Source of the DNA: Heterocephalus glaber
Taxonomy: Eukaryota > Chordata > Mammalia > Rodentia > Bathyergidae
Assembly: GCF_000247695.1 (NCBI RefSeq)
Contig: NW_004624776.1
Span: 8,477,316-8,541,315, forward strand
DNA: 64,000 nucleotides
Direction: 5' to 3'
A program made the translations under genes and the position numbers. Numbering within the stretch: position 1 is the first letter of the stretch; each line of letters starts with the position of its first letter. Below, in pieces: positions 45,741 through 57,340 of the stretch. The notes beneath the pieces are model-generated. The model had not been told where the DNA came from, did not search any database, and saw nothing but the letters and a program-made list of their open reading frames with translations.

Positions 45741-47399
45741 AGTTCATCAGTGTTTGGTCAACATTAGGATGTCCTGGCTGGAAAGCTGGGTTAATAGACA
45801 ACTTGCAGGCTTAGTTTGGTAACATAGCTAAGAAAGATGATAGAGAATCCAGAGAGGAGAGAGGTCAATCTACCCACTTCAGTGACATAAATATGTCTTT
45901 TTTTTTTTTTAATGAAACAGGGATAAGTCCCAGGCAAAATTTGGTAGTATCAGAATTTTTCCAGCTCCTACGTAATCCTTTTCTTTTATCAATTCTAGCA
46001 AGGGATTTAAAAATCAATGACATTGGTTTAGATGCTTTGAAGGTCACTGTTCAAAAGATATAGGAGTTTAAGTGTTATTTTAGTTTATGAATGAAAGATT
46101 CCCCCCACCAGAGTTGCTTGCAGGAGCTGATGGCAGGCAGAGGTGCATGTGTCCAGCAGGAGCTTCAGATCTCAACCTGATTGCCTCCCTTCTGGTGCTA
46201 GGAAGCTCCCCCTTTCTGGGTCATTCCTTGCTTAACAGAACTGGCACCCCAGATGACACCAACACCCCAGCTGGAAAGCCCTTCTCCAGGGAGAGCCACA
46301 CCAGGGAGCTGTGCTTGGTAGACTGGTAGACAACTGCCCTCCTTTACCCTGAGCTGCTGTGGACACATGAGCGCTTGCTGAGCTCCTCTCTCAGTATGTT
46401 TACATTCTAATTGCTGAGGCATTGGGCAAATCCTCCCAGCCCTCTCAACTGCACGGTCAGCAGCCTGGGGCTCCAGGTGCCCACAAACTCAGAGGGGATG
46501 GGATGGAGCATCACTTGCCTTCAGCCAGGAATTCCACCTATCCTATTGGTACCCACAATATGAGGGAAGCATGTCCTGATCCAGCCCCAGCCATTCCCAA
46601 ATGGATCTCCTTCTCCCTCTGAGATGAAAGAGGAGTGGGTCAGGAAAGACTTGGCATCACCAGGCATTGGGCACTTTAAGGAGAGGGTGCTGCTTGTCAA
46701 AGAGGGACCAGGTGTCTACCTATTGGGTAACCAGTGTGGGCTGGTAAATCCAGATGGAGAGAAGCAAGAGATAGTTCCCAGCAGGAGGTGCCAGACTTCC
46801 CTTTGCTCATTGGAGTGTCAGGTTCTTAGCCCCAGGCAGGACTCACTATTCTGACTCAGGTGCTGTTGTTGTTGGGAAGTGTTGTTTAGAGGAGTGGCTA
46901 GGATGTGAAAAATGCTGAATCACTGCTAGGCACTTAGCTGGACACGTTGCACCAGTGGCACCCATAATCACGCACTTAGTGAGCTAGTGTCAGTGCCCTG
47001 AGCCACTTCCTGATACAAAACAAATATTTGCATTTGAAAAGCAGAGTGAAGCTGCACAGTGTTTGCTTGATTTTTCACATTTTTTCTGCTGCTGCCTTTG
47101 GGAAAACTAATTTGTGGCAGTCAACCTAAAAACCTTGTTCTGCAGGTAGTTGGCCCTAAAATCAATGACTTCATACATTAAGAATGTCCTCCCTGACTGG
47201 GTGGCTTGGTCTTACTTGCTCTTCTGTGTTGTTTGTATGACTGGTACTTACATAGAGTTTTCAAAAGATCCCCTTAAGCATAGCCATTGAAGTGTCAAGG
47301 AGCAATTCCTTTCTCCAGCTTTTGGGTCATCCTGAAACCACCCTGGTATCCTTCAGCTCAGAGCTGGAATCCAGCAGACACAAGTCTGTTGGAAGACAC
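45741..47399. other. 1.7 kb, no recognised feature
   Basis: Unique-looking. T-run at 45898-45910. Short open frames without domains. Confidence 0.4.
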
Positions 47400-47540
47400 A
47401 GTTGCTGGTCCGCCTCTGGCACAAACCTGATACATCAGGGTAAATTGCTTAAACTCTTTAAGGATCAGTTTCCTAATTTGTAAAACTGATGTCCACAGTC
47501 CTGTCCCACAAAACTTTTAAGTTTGACTATGGAGTAAGCT
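47400..47540 (+). repeat. MIR SINE fragment
   Basis: GGTAAATTGCTTAAACTC, TCAGTTTCCTAATTTGTAAAAC match the MIR core. Confidence 0.5.
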
Positions 47541-48743
47541 GAAGGCATTTAGGAGCTTGTGGAAATAGCTCTAGATCTAGTCTGGGGTTTGAATCTTCTT
47601 GGCTCAAGGAGGGAGTTGGAAATAGATACCTTATCCTTTACCTGAGCCAGAGCCTAGGCTCTGGAATGCGTGGAGCCAGTCTGCAGAATCACCTTAACAT
47701 TTCATAGACCCTTCATGTGCATCTTAAAGTCACATTCCCTGGCCTATTAGAAAAACAGGAGCAACCACCAGAGACCATCCTGTATAATGGAATCTAAGGG
47801 AACAGAGGAAGAGGAAGTTTTAAGAGGAACAGGAATAGGGGAAAGGGCGAATTCCTGGGATTGCCATTGTCCAACACACATAGCACCAAAAACTCACCCC
47901 CAACCCCATTCATAAGAGATGACATTTCCCCTGTCTTTTGGCATTATCTACCAGTCTCCAATTTAATCTTCCTTTTCCCCTCCATCTTGGCAATAGAAGC
48001 CCCAGGCTCAACTCTACTGAAGTTGTGTGAGTCCTGCAGTTCAGAGAGAGAATTGAGTCAGCAGAAGGGCACTGACTCAGCACTCCCAGGTTGGCCACAG
48101 TGGGATCCATTCTTCAGTCCTGGCTTTGACCTCATCCCTATTGAAATGCAACACCCAGTAAGAAGCTTCATGCATATAATTATGAACAAAAGTTTTTAAA
48201 AGGCTAGAGAACAAGAAATGGGAATCTATATCTCTCTTATCAGCAATCACTCTATGATTATTATTATAGCCTAACTGTCCATGATCTGCTCACAGAAGTG
48301 TAGGGGCAGACAACTCCCAGGTGCACCCCCTCTTAGGCATGGCCCTGCAGGGCAGATGGGATCAAGCCCTGGGCTCATGATGGGATCCATAGGAGAAATT
48401 AGAAATGGAGAGCTGGAAAGATTTCTTGTATTCATCAAGCCCCACTACTCACCATTACCTTGTTTTTATTACTTAACAGTCTATGCAGCAAGTCACCTGA
48501 ACAAATGCTTTATGATTATGAGACTAAAAGGGGAAACAAAGAAGTCTTTAAAATGCTGAGAGTCATGATGGAAAGTTGGAAAGTGTGACTGGTGGTGGAT
48601 TTAAGAGAACAGGGTGAAGCGTTCAACTCCGGGTGTTAACATTTGGGTATGCTGGAGCTTGGTGCTCCTCAAATTATAACTTTACTTTGGAAAAAAAAGA
48701 ATTGAAAGGGTATGTGGTAGAAATGGTAAATTAATGATTTACA
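47541..48743. other. 1.2 kb, no recognised feature
   Basis: Unique-looking; a 112-codon plus frame at 47861-48199 shows no domain. Confidence 0.4.
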
Positions 48744-48896
48744 GGGGTTCCCCACCCTGATTGTACATGAGGAACACTTGAGGAATAAAAATTAGTCATG
48801 ACTGGGACCCACCCATTGAAGGAAGGTTTCTGGAGGGGGGGCGGGGCTCAGGCATTAATAGTTTTAAAGGCTCCCCAGATGATTTTGATGCACAGG
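48744..48896 (+). mobile_element. hAT-Charlie MITE (MER20/MER58-like)
   Basis: GGGGTTCCCCACCCTGATTG, CATGAGGAACACTTGAGG, GGCTCAGGCATTAATAG and GCTCCCCAGATGATTTTGATG follow the order of this MITE group. Confidence 0.6.
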
Positions 48897-48964
48897 AAAA
48901 GCTAAGATAATGCCCAATATAAAGAAAACACTCCTTTCCTCACAAAGAAGGAAGTCAGGAGATA

Positions 48965-49100
48965 TTCCTGAACTGATAATAATCCCTATGAAAGACATGC
49001 TATTATTAGCCTCATTTTACAAGTAAGGGCATCAATGCTTAGGGAAATGCAGTAACTTGCCCCAGGTCAACAAACTGAGATCTAACCCATGGCACACACC
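48965..49100 (-). repeat. MIR SINE
   Basis: Inverted: TATTATTAGCCTCATTTTAC, GGAAATGCAGTAACTTGCCC, CAGGTCAACAAACTGAGATC. Confidence 0.65.
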
Positions 49101-49458
49101 TACACCAAGGTAGCAATGGAAATACTGAAATAAATAAAATACAGACTGACTCTCAAGTTGTTCCCTCCAAGTAGAGGAGCCAATGACTAAATGTCTAAAG
49201 CACAACGAGACAACTGCCATAGAGCTGCAAAGTGCAACAGAGCTATGGGAGAGAGAGAATGAAGAAAGACTTTGCACAGTGAAGATAAACTGGGTCTTGG
49301 AGAACGAGCTCTGGATTCTTCCAGGCAGTGACAGCCACAGGGGTATGGCTGAAGGAGGAGGTCCTGGGAAAGAAGCACAATGTGCAGAAATCCAAGAAAG
49401 AGAACTTGCAAAGAGCACGGTCAATTGAAGGTTAAACACACATGCTCACAGATGCACA
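49101..49458. repeat. Possible L2 LINE remnant
   Basis: The A/G-rich block at 49240-49420 recalls the L2 interior. The assignment is weak. A 135-codon minus frame across it shows no domain. Confidence 0.25.
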
Positions 49459-49493
49459 TACACACGCGCGCGTGCACACACACACACACACAC
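49459..49493 (+). repeat. (CA)n/(CG)n alternating array
   Basis: CA units with a central CGCGCGCGTG block. Confidence 0.95.
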
Positions 49494-49792
49494 TTAAAGG
49501 GAGTTGCCCTAAATCATCAGGGTTTTAATAGGATCTAGGAGGCAACAAGGCACCCCTTCAGATATCTGAAGCAGGTGTGTCACCAGTGTCATAGTGTTTC
49601 TGGAGGAGCCACACCAGCCTGGGTACTCGCAGGGGTTCTCTAGAGAGCAGTAAAGCAGGCCCAGACCACTGGGCTCTCAGTGGGTCCAAGAAGAAGACAA
49701 GAAGGCCCAACACATCTGAGAAGATATCTTACATCCAGCCCTTATGTTTCCTCTTGCACTGAGCTGCTCTACAGCCTCCCACAAATCCTGCC

Positions 49793-49850
49793 TTTGATCC
49801 CAGAGCCTTATGCATGTTAAGCACAGGAACTGAACCATGTCCTAACTCTG
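49793..49850 (-). mobile_element. ID SINE remnant
   Basis: TTTGATCCCAGAGCCTTATGC and TTAAGCACAGGAACTGAACC, a diverged inverted ID body. Confidence 0.4.
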
Positions 49851-51694
49851 GTTTCTCATTATGATGAAGTTAAGAGAGCCTATCTTCCCACCCCATCTGT
49901 TGCTTTTCACATTTGTCCAGAGATTCTGGCTCTTTAATGGAGTATTAATGTCAATGTTAATGTCTTCAAATCCTGCCTTTCTTTTCTCACTTGGACTGAA
50001 CGAGAGCCATTTTCCTCCCCAGGTGTTAGCAGCTGGCTTGCCTCTCCAGGGCAGTTGTTTTTGCAGGACTTTCCCTTTGTTGGGAGTCACTGGGGCTCCT
50101 TACCACCACCACCCTCCTGCCCTGTCCTAGTCCAGCCCTCCCAATGACTAGGTACCATGGTTGTTCATGATGTAGAGTTCATTCTGAATGTTTCAATTGT
50201 TAACTTATCTATTTTCTTTCCTGGTCAAGCTAAGCAACAGTAGATTAAATATATTAGTCACTCATTAAGTATTTTTTGGTTTGATATGCCTGTATCAGAG
50301 ATCTGTAATCACAGAAACACTCAAACATGAGCCACGAAGACAAAATTGTGTGGCAACTGCTCTGCGGGTCGTATCCTACCCTCTACTTCCTGTTTACTGC
50401 TTAAAACTTGATCAACCTGTATCTGCTCCTTCCTAGGGCAATTAGAGTCATCCAGATCCCTACTAGATGATTATTTTTATAGGCAAGGGAAAGAGTTGCT
50501 CCTCTCAGCCCTTGGGGACAAATTTAGAGCCACTGCTTTCCAAGGTTATGTGCTATTCTAAGGAGTAGGGAAGGAATCAGAAGGAGGCAAAAGGGAAAGA
50601 CCTCCTGGATTAGAAATCCAGGGCTTTCAATGCTAGACGGCTGATAGCGAGGGAAGCGTCACTGGAGAAAACTTTTATTGCTTGAAGTCACCTGAATCTA
50701 ATACAATGTCATGAAAGGAGCAATTTCAGGGGCCACTTTGAAGCCCACGGTTGGATCTATTACCTGAAGGGTTGAATGTGGGAAAATGAAAATATGGGAA
50801 TGAGCAGAGGGCCTGGAAGCAGGAGGGAAAACATAGGTCTCTAAGGAGAAAGGTTCAGGGTGAGGGGACAAGAGAAGGAGAAAAAACCTGCAGGGTCAGC
50901 TCAAAGGAGAGCACCTCTAAAGGCCCACGTTGGATGGGCTGAGGTCCAGCCACACACTCTGGTAAAGCCTATACTTCCTCACAAGAGAGATAGCAGTCAC
51001 TCCAGGGGCAGGGCCTCTGCAGCCCCTGAGGCTTCTAGGTCAACAATGGCAGGGAAGTTGCAGAGGACCCTGGTGGAGTGCAGATCCAAGTCTTTCTCTC
51101 TCTCTTTCCCCTCCATGCCCACTAGCTCCCAGAGGCTCTTTCAGGATAGTTGAAAATAATTACGACAAGGGAGGCTGTGCTATTCATATTCTTACTGCTG
51201 ATCATTAGCCTCTTTAAAAAGCAACTTCAGTGTTCTCGACCCAACAATGAGAAATTATGAATGGCCATTTCTTTAAATAAATGAACATAATTTCATGAGC
51301 AATATATCCAACGAGGTTTTGTTTCTGGGTTCCATGCATTTTCTAGAAGGGTTAATCAAATGCATCAGATAGGGAGAACCATTTAGAACAGATCCTGTTG
51401 GACCTTCCTCATGAAAAGGGACCGAGAGTTGCACTGTACAGAGATTTTTCTTGAGAAGCCAGGCCTTCACTGATGCTTGTCTGAATGACTCACTATTCTC
51501 TACATGTGAATGAGATTTCTTGTTGTCATGGTTACAGTTAACAGTAATTCAATTCAACATAATGACATCTATATACATCAATGGTGACATCAGATTTGAC
51601 CCCTCTGTGTCTGCAAGGAAGTGCTGATGCCTGTCTTTGGGGGTTCTTCTAGGGCACTATGAAGCCCTATGCAGCTCTGAGGTCCCTACGTTCA
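49851..51694. other. 1.8 kb, no recognised feature
   Basis: Unique-looking, frames up to 97 codons without domains. Confidence 0.4.
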
Positions 51695-51810
51695 TTTTAT
51701 TCATAGTTATTGAAATCTACTATGTGGCAGGCACTATACTGGATCCAGAGATGCAGCAGTAAATCAAAGCAGTGTCTGCTTTTAGGAGGTTAGAATCAGG
51801 AAGGAAAACA
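51695..51810. repeat. L2 LINE fragment
   Basis: TACTATGTGGCAGGCACTATAC, GGATCCAGAGATGCAGCAG and TGTCTGCTTTTAGGAGG fit L2. Confidence 0.6.
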
Positions 51811-51940
51811 AGATCAACCAAGCTACCACCATTGTGTAATGGCATCATGAACAAGAAGACACTGCCAAGGCCAACTCCAAAAAGATACACTGTTCAAACC
51901 AGCAGGTCTGACTTGTTTGAGTCATAGAAAATGGAACGCA

Positions 51941-52384
51941 TTCCTTTCCTATCGGTGTTATAACAAATTACTACATTAAGTGACTTAGCATAAATTTGTA
52001 AATTAGAATTCCTACAAGAGTCTCCATGGGCTAACATCAATGTGTTGGCAGGCCTTTTTGGAAGCTCCAAGGAAAAATCCGTTGCTTTGCCCTTTCCAGC
52101 TTCTAGAGGTTGCCCACACGCCTTAGCTCATAGTACCTTCCTTGATCTTCACACTTAGCAACACTCCATCTCTCTGACCATTTTTCTATAGTCACATCTC
52201 ACACGGACTATGGCTGCTAAGGGTTCTTCCTTATAAGAGCCCATATGATTAGATTGAGCCTAACCAGGCTAATGTTGTGAACTCAGGGCCCCAAACTTAT
52301 TTACATCTTCAGGGTAAAGTTATGTATTCAATGGCTCTAGGAATTCAACATGGACATCTTTAGGCCACTATTCTCCTTACCACA
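51941..52384 (-). mobile_element. MaLR (MLT1-type) LTR
   Basis: TTATAACAAATTACTACATT, CCAGCTTCTAGAGGTTGCCC, TATAAGAGCCCATATGATTAG and ATGGACATCTTTAGGCCAC follow MLT1 in inverted order. Confidence 0.75.
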
Positions 52385-52964
52385 CTGAGGAAAGACTTGT
52401 CATCATAGATACCCTACATGTCTTTTTGCCATTGTTTTTGCTTATTTTGTATATTGCTTTTTTGTTTTTATTTTTCTATTTACTATCTTGGAGATGCTGC
52501 TTGATACCAAAACACTATTTTAATATGGTGGTAGAGATAACTGGGCAAAGCTGAGGTGGGCAGGGTTGTTTTAATATCTCCTGGTGGAATATGGAGTTTG
52601 GGAGAGACAACTCAGTTTTGCATTTGTATTTCAAAGAAACAAAAATATCATGTTCCCATAATACCAACTACAAAAGCTGAAGCTCAGACAGACATTGTTG
52701 GTCAGCAGAGCTAAGCTGGGCCTGTGTTATCTATGACTCTGAGCAGGGCCAGTGTAGGGGGTGGATTAAGGAGGACATTTCTCTGGGAGGTTTATTAGAC
52801 ACTTTCAAAGGCAAATTAAAAAGCCCCAATTTAGGTCAGAATAAAAAGCTTTTAATGACTCTTGATAGGCCCGTTCTTTCCACAACTTGTTTTCCATTTT
52901 TCTCCACCCAGTGGCTGGTTCCTTTAAAGACCCCTGTGCTCAAGTGTCTAATTTATAGCTGTAG
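52385..52964. other. No recognised feature
   Basis: Unique-looking. Confidence 0.4.
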
Positions 52965-53040
52965 CTGCTGGCAGGTATTGGCAACATCGGGCATAGAACA
53001 GATGTTTAATAAATGCTTGCAAAATGAATCAAGTAAAGTG
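52965..53040 (+). repeat. L2 LINE 3' end
   Basis: GGGCATAGAACAGATG and TTTAATAAATGCTTGC, the L2 terminal pattern. Confidence 0.5.
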
Positions 53041-53185
53041 AATGACTGCTGTTTGTGTGACCTGCTCCGATACCTGCCATGGCTCCCCATTATCCCCTGA
53101 ATAAAATGTTATTGTCCCAAATGTATTCCTCATTCTCTTTAATCAGTCCATATCCTTCATGTCCAAATCCTCTCTTTTTCAAAGC

Positions 53186-53542
53186 TAAATTAGTTTGCTA
53201 GGACTCCTATAACAAAGGACCACCAACTGAGTAGCATAAACAACAGAAATTTATTTTCTGAAGATTCAAGTTGGAAATCAAGATTCTAGCAGGACTATGT
53301 TTTTCTGAGGCCCTTCCCATGGTTTATAGATGGCCGTCTACTCTCTGTCTTCACATGGTCATTGCTCCATTTGTCTGTGTCCAGATTTCCTTTTCCTGGA
53401 AGGACATTGGTCATGCTGGATTAGGGCTCACCCGGATGACCTCATTGTAACTTTAAGGCTTTATATACAGCCACACTTCAAGGTATGGGGGGGTAGTGCT
53501 TCAACTTATGAATTTGGGGGTAACAAAATTCAGCCTAAAACA
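53186..53542 (-). mobile_element. MaLR (MLT1-type) LTR
   Basis: TTAGTTTGCTAGGACTCCTA, CAACAGAAATTTATTTTCTG, TCTGTCTTCACATGGTC and end AAATTCAGCCTAAAACA. Confidence 0.75.
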
Positions 53543-53553
53543 AAAGCCTGTTT

Positions 53554-53656
53554 CTCTACTTTCTTTTTTTTGGTACCAGGGATCAAACTCCGGACCTTAC
53601 ACTTGCGAGGCGGGTGCCGGAACCACTGAGCTAAATCCCCAGCCCTCTACTTTCTT
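53554..53656 (-). mobile_element. ID SINE with perfect 12-bp TSD
   Basis: Direct repeats CTCTACTTTCTT at 53554-53565 and 53645-53656. Insert: T-run, GGTACCAGGGATCAAACTCC, ACCACTGAGCTAAATCCCCAG. Confidence 0.93.
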
Positions 53657-53689
53657 GATAAAATCTTCTCTGATTCATCTTCTATCCTT

Positions 53690-53775
53690 ATCTCTCTTTT
53701 TCTTATCTTTTCTCTTCTCTCTCTCTTTCTCTCTCTCTCTTTCACACATACACACACTTACACACACACACCCTA
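53690..53775 (+). repeat. (CT)n then (CA)n low-complexity tract
   Basis: CT/CTTT units to about 53745, then CA units to 53772. Confidence 0.9.
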
Positions 53776-53854
53776 AAAGTCATTTCTTTCTTCTGAATAG
53801 CTATAGCACTATTTCTCTTGTGGTACTTACCGCTTTTTATCTTGCATTATACAT

Positions 53855-53973
53855 GTTGAGCATCCTTACAAAATGTTCAGCCAATAAATTTTATGCAAAT
53901 ATTCAAAAATCTGAAAAATTCTAAAATCTTAAACACTTCTGGTCCAAGAAATCTAGGATAAAGGATACTCAAC
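53855..53973. mobile_element. Short inverted-repeat DNA transposon (Tigger-type MITE)
   Basis: The left end GTTGAGCATCCTT and the right end, read inverted as GTTGAGTATCCTT, match at 12 of 13 positions. The interior is AT-rich (CAAAAATCTGAAAAATTC). Confidence 0.7.
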
Positions 53974-54059
53974 CTATATTATCTTGTATTAATTTTACCT
54001 TGTTTTGCGTGATCTTGTACTGTACTATTATAGGTATTATATGTGTTATTTTCCCAACT

Positions 54060-54185
54060 AAAATGGTAGCTCCTCCTGGAAAGACTATAACTAATCTTTG
54101 CCTTTCTCTCTTTCTTTCACACACACACAGCTTGATACGGTGCCTTGAACATAGTACACTCAATAAATATCTGATGAATGAATGA
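54060..54185 (+). repeat. L2 LINE 3' end
   Basis: GAACATAGTACACTCAATAAA and TATCTGATGAATGAATGAAG; a short CACACA run sits inside. Confidence 0.55.
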
Positions 54186-54212
54186 AGATGATATAGATAA
54201 CTATTAAATTGT

Positions 54213-54412
54213 CACTAGAGCACTATCTGGTGTTAGCCTGCCTGGGGTTGACCTTGACCGTGTGATCTTGAAAAACTTATATAACCTCTCTGTACCTCAA
54301 TTTCCTCATCTATTAATTGAGGACAATAATACATACATCTCGTAGACTCTGTGTCATTTAGAATAATGCCAAGCACGTAGTAAGCACACAGTGAATGTTG
54401 GCTATTATTAAC
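54213..54412 (+). repeat. MIR SINE, near full length
   Basis: GTGTGATCTTGAAAAACTTA, TCAATTTCCTCATCTATTAA, TGCCAAGCACGTAGTAAGC and TGTTGGCTATTATTA in MIR order. Confidence 0.75.
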
Positions 54413-55084
54413 ACCAGTGGTTTCAGATGTTTTGAAAGTATCATCTCCTTATGCCACTCACTTCTACCCCTTAAATGGGGTCATTATATTTCCCTGAAAA
54501 AATATGAAAAGTTCTTAAAAAACATGACACTTCCACCCAAGGTTCTGGAATTAGCACTGGGTATAATTCTCCTTTATGTGTTTCTGGACATTGCGCAGTG
54601 CGGGGAAAGCAAGGAAAACTTGTTCACATAGCGGTTGGGCCTTTGTGAAATGTGACAGCAGGTCCCTAATTATTCTAAGAAATGTCAGAACTCACTGGAC
54701 GCAATTAGGCTTGACAGTTCAAGGGCTAATTAACTCCAAACCCTGATTCTTGGGCTACCTCATTTGCAATTCATGGTCATTTATTTTCTTACGTCTTTTT
54801 AAAAATTTCTTTTTCAATTTGATAGCAGGTGAGAAGGCTGTGTGCAACAGATCTATGCAAGGAAGAGAGCCCTACAGGGGTGCAGCTGGGGAGCAAGTGG
54901 CCAGGGCTGTCCCCATCCAGGGCCTGGTCTTGAGATCCAGAAGCGGCAGCCAAAGCATGTGCAGAACAGCTGGAGAATGTGACCCCAGCCCATAATGAGT
55001 CTCATGCTTTCACTTCAGAGAAATCTACCTCCCCCCTTCCCTCGACTGTCTCCAAAGAGAATTTTTTCTGGGCTCACTAACCTC
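54413..55084. other. No recognised feature
   Basis: Unique-looking; TTTGATAGCAG|GTGAG near 54830 has splice-like letters but no consistent partner. Confidence 0.4.
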
Positions 55085-55385
55085 ATTAAGTGCAAAACAA
55101 AAACATTCTAAGTGAAAGAAGCCAGATGCAAAAGGATATATATTTAGGATTCAACTTATGTGAAATCTCAAAAATGGACACAGAGAGTAGATTAGTGGTT
55201 GGTTACCAGGGGTTGAGGGCAGGGAGGAGTGAGAAGTCACTGTTTGAAGTGAAATGATGAAAGGGTTTTAGAGATAGTGGTGATGGAAGCACAACACTGT
55301 GAGTGAAACTAATACCTCTGGGTTGTACATTTAAAGGAGTCAGTGGCACATTTCATGTTACACATATTTTAGCATGATTTTGTAA
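55085..55385 (+). mobile_element. L1M 3' UTR fragment
   Basis: TAAGTGAAAGAAGCCAGATGC, GGTTACCAGGGGTTGAGGGC, GGTGATGGAAGCACAACACTG and TTTCATGTTACACATATTTTAG are in L1M order. Confidence 0.75.
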
Positions 55386-55387
55386 GT

Positions 55388-55759
55388 GTTGAAGGGTACT
55401 AGGATTTTAGTGGGTCCCCTCCAAAATTCAGATGTTGCTATGGGACAGAATGAAGAGATGGATCTTTAAGAGGTGATTAGGCTACAAGGGCCTTCCTTTG
55501 TGAGTGGGATTAAAGCTCTGGTAAAGAGACATCACACAGAATTCAGCTTGCTGGCTGCCTTTTGCGTTGAGGACACAGCATTTCTGTGCTCTGAAGGACA
55601 AAGCTTCGGGCTGCCATCTTGGATGGAAAGAGTAGCCTTCATTACACAATTAAACTTGCTGGCACCTTGATCTCTCCAGAACTGTCAGAAATAAATTTCT
55701 ATTCTTTGTAAATTACTCAGTTTCATATATTCTGTTATAGCAGCACAAATAAACTATAA
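55388..55759 (+). mobile_element. MaLR (MLT1-type) solo LTR
   Basis: TCCCCTCCAAAATTCAGATG, AAGAGGTGATTAGGCTAC, AGAACTGTCAGAAATAAATTTC and TTCTGTTATAGCAGCACAAA. It begins a few bases after the L1M end. Confidence 0.8.
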
Positions 55760-56059
55760 AAAAGAAAATATCATTGACTTCACTCCTTAGCATCACGTTT
55801 AGGACTGTCCACGGTCAGACTCCTGTGACTGCACCAGCTGTAGCAAGTGAAGGGCAGTTGACTGAATACAGACTTTTAGAACTGTGTACCTTTGTGTATG
55901 CCGGTCTCTCGGCTTGGAATGTCCTCTCCTTCCTGTCATCTGCAGAACCACAAGCCCAGTGTTCCCTTCTCCTGATCCCCTTCTCCTACTCTTAAGAAGA
56001 CCCAGCTGCTTCTTCCTTTGTGTATTTTTGTGCATCACACCATTACAACACCTAACATG

Positions 56060-56275
56060 TTCTATTGTGATTTATTTTCCGTTATAAATATTGAGTTGTA
56101 ATACATTCAGTAAAATTCACTCTTTTTAGCGTACATTTCATTATCTCCCAAAGCCTTCACAATCCCTGCCCCCAATTCCTGCCAATCACCCCATTTTTCA
56201 TCTCTAGTTTGTCTTTTCCCAAAATGGCATATAAATGAAATTATGCAGTAATGTCTCATTGTCTACTGTGATTAA
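56060..56275 (-). mobile_element. L1M 3' UTR fragment
   Basis: Inverted: CAGTAAAATTCACTCTTTTTAG, GCCAATCACCCCATTTTTC, GGCATATAAATGAAATTATGC. Confidence 0.6.
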
Positions 56276-57184
56276 TTTTCTCTTATATAACTGCCTCTTT
56301 TTCTATACTTCAGATCCTAAGATCAGATATTTATCTTCCTCATCTTCCCCAACACTTAGCATAATATGTAGTCCATAGTAGTTCACTGCACCTGCTGGAA
56401 AAATGGAAGAATAAAAGCATGATGTTAGAACATGTTTCTAACAGGAACAACCCCACCGATGTGCCCTGAGCTTGGAATAAAGTGAGAGGTTCCCCGAAAG
56501 AACAGGATAAGCTTGTAGCAAGATACTCCTGACCAGACATGGCAGAGAGAGGTGACATTCCCCCAACCCTTCCTCCCAGGTGAATGACAGGGAGCAGAAC
56601 ACAGTGAGCCATTTAGTATGTGGCTGCCTGGAGCCAGAATCCTTCTTCCTGCAGCAATGGTCACCCCTGGAATGGCCCCAGGAGGACACGTCCCTAGGCA
56701 GTCCCTCTAAACTGGGCAGTCTGGTCCTGACCCAGCACACTTCCTGTTGCTGGGCACCTCTGGGACTCCAAGTGAGCCATGTAGGAGCACCCCAGCAGCC
56801 CTCACCATCTTCACCATGGATGTTAGTCTGGGATGGGGTAGGGGAGCAGTGAGAAACAGGGTGATGGCAAAAGGGAGTCCCCAAACCACCTAATCTGTGA
56901 TCCTCCTGAAACTTCTCCCATTTCTACCTCTCCCTGCCTCCACACCATACACACTGTCACACACAGAGGAGCCTTCAGTTTCTCTACTACCAACCGGAAT
57001 TCAAGGAAACATGACATGCCATGCAGCCAGTTGTGTTACTATTCTGTGCTATGAGTTTCTGTTTTAACCTTCCTGGAGGACCCCGGGGAAGTCCTCACCC
57101 CAAAATGCAGTCCCATAGTCATGGTCTCAGTAGGAGCAAAAATCCCACATGTTTATTATTGCTCTTTCTTTCCATGTTTTAAAA
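56276..57184. other. Mostly unrecognised; weak L2 at 56300-56385
   Basis: CCCAACACTTAGCATAATATG near 56348 hints at L2. The rest is GC-richer, with opposed chance frames of up to 148 codons. Confidence 0.35.
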
Positions 57185-57340
57185 CTTTAATGAGTCCCTC
57201 AATGGGAGCTCCTTGAAGGCCAGGGGCATAACCAGGCCCTCAAATTGTGTGTGAGCCCTACTATTATTAAAAAACAAATCATAACAGAGTAAGGGCCATG
57301 CAGTAAATACTACATAAATATCTCTTAAATAAACACATTC
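57185..57340 (+). repeat. L2 LINE 3' end
   Basis: GGAGCTCCTTGAAGGCCAGG and GTAAATACTACATAAATATC resemble the L2 terminal region. Confidence 0.45.
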
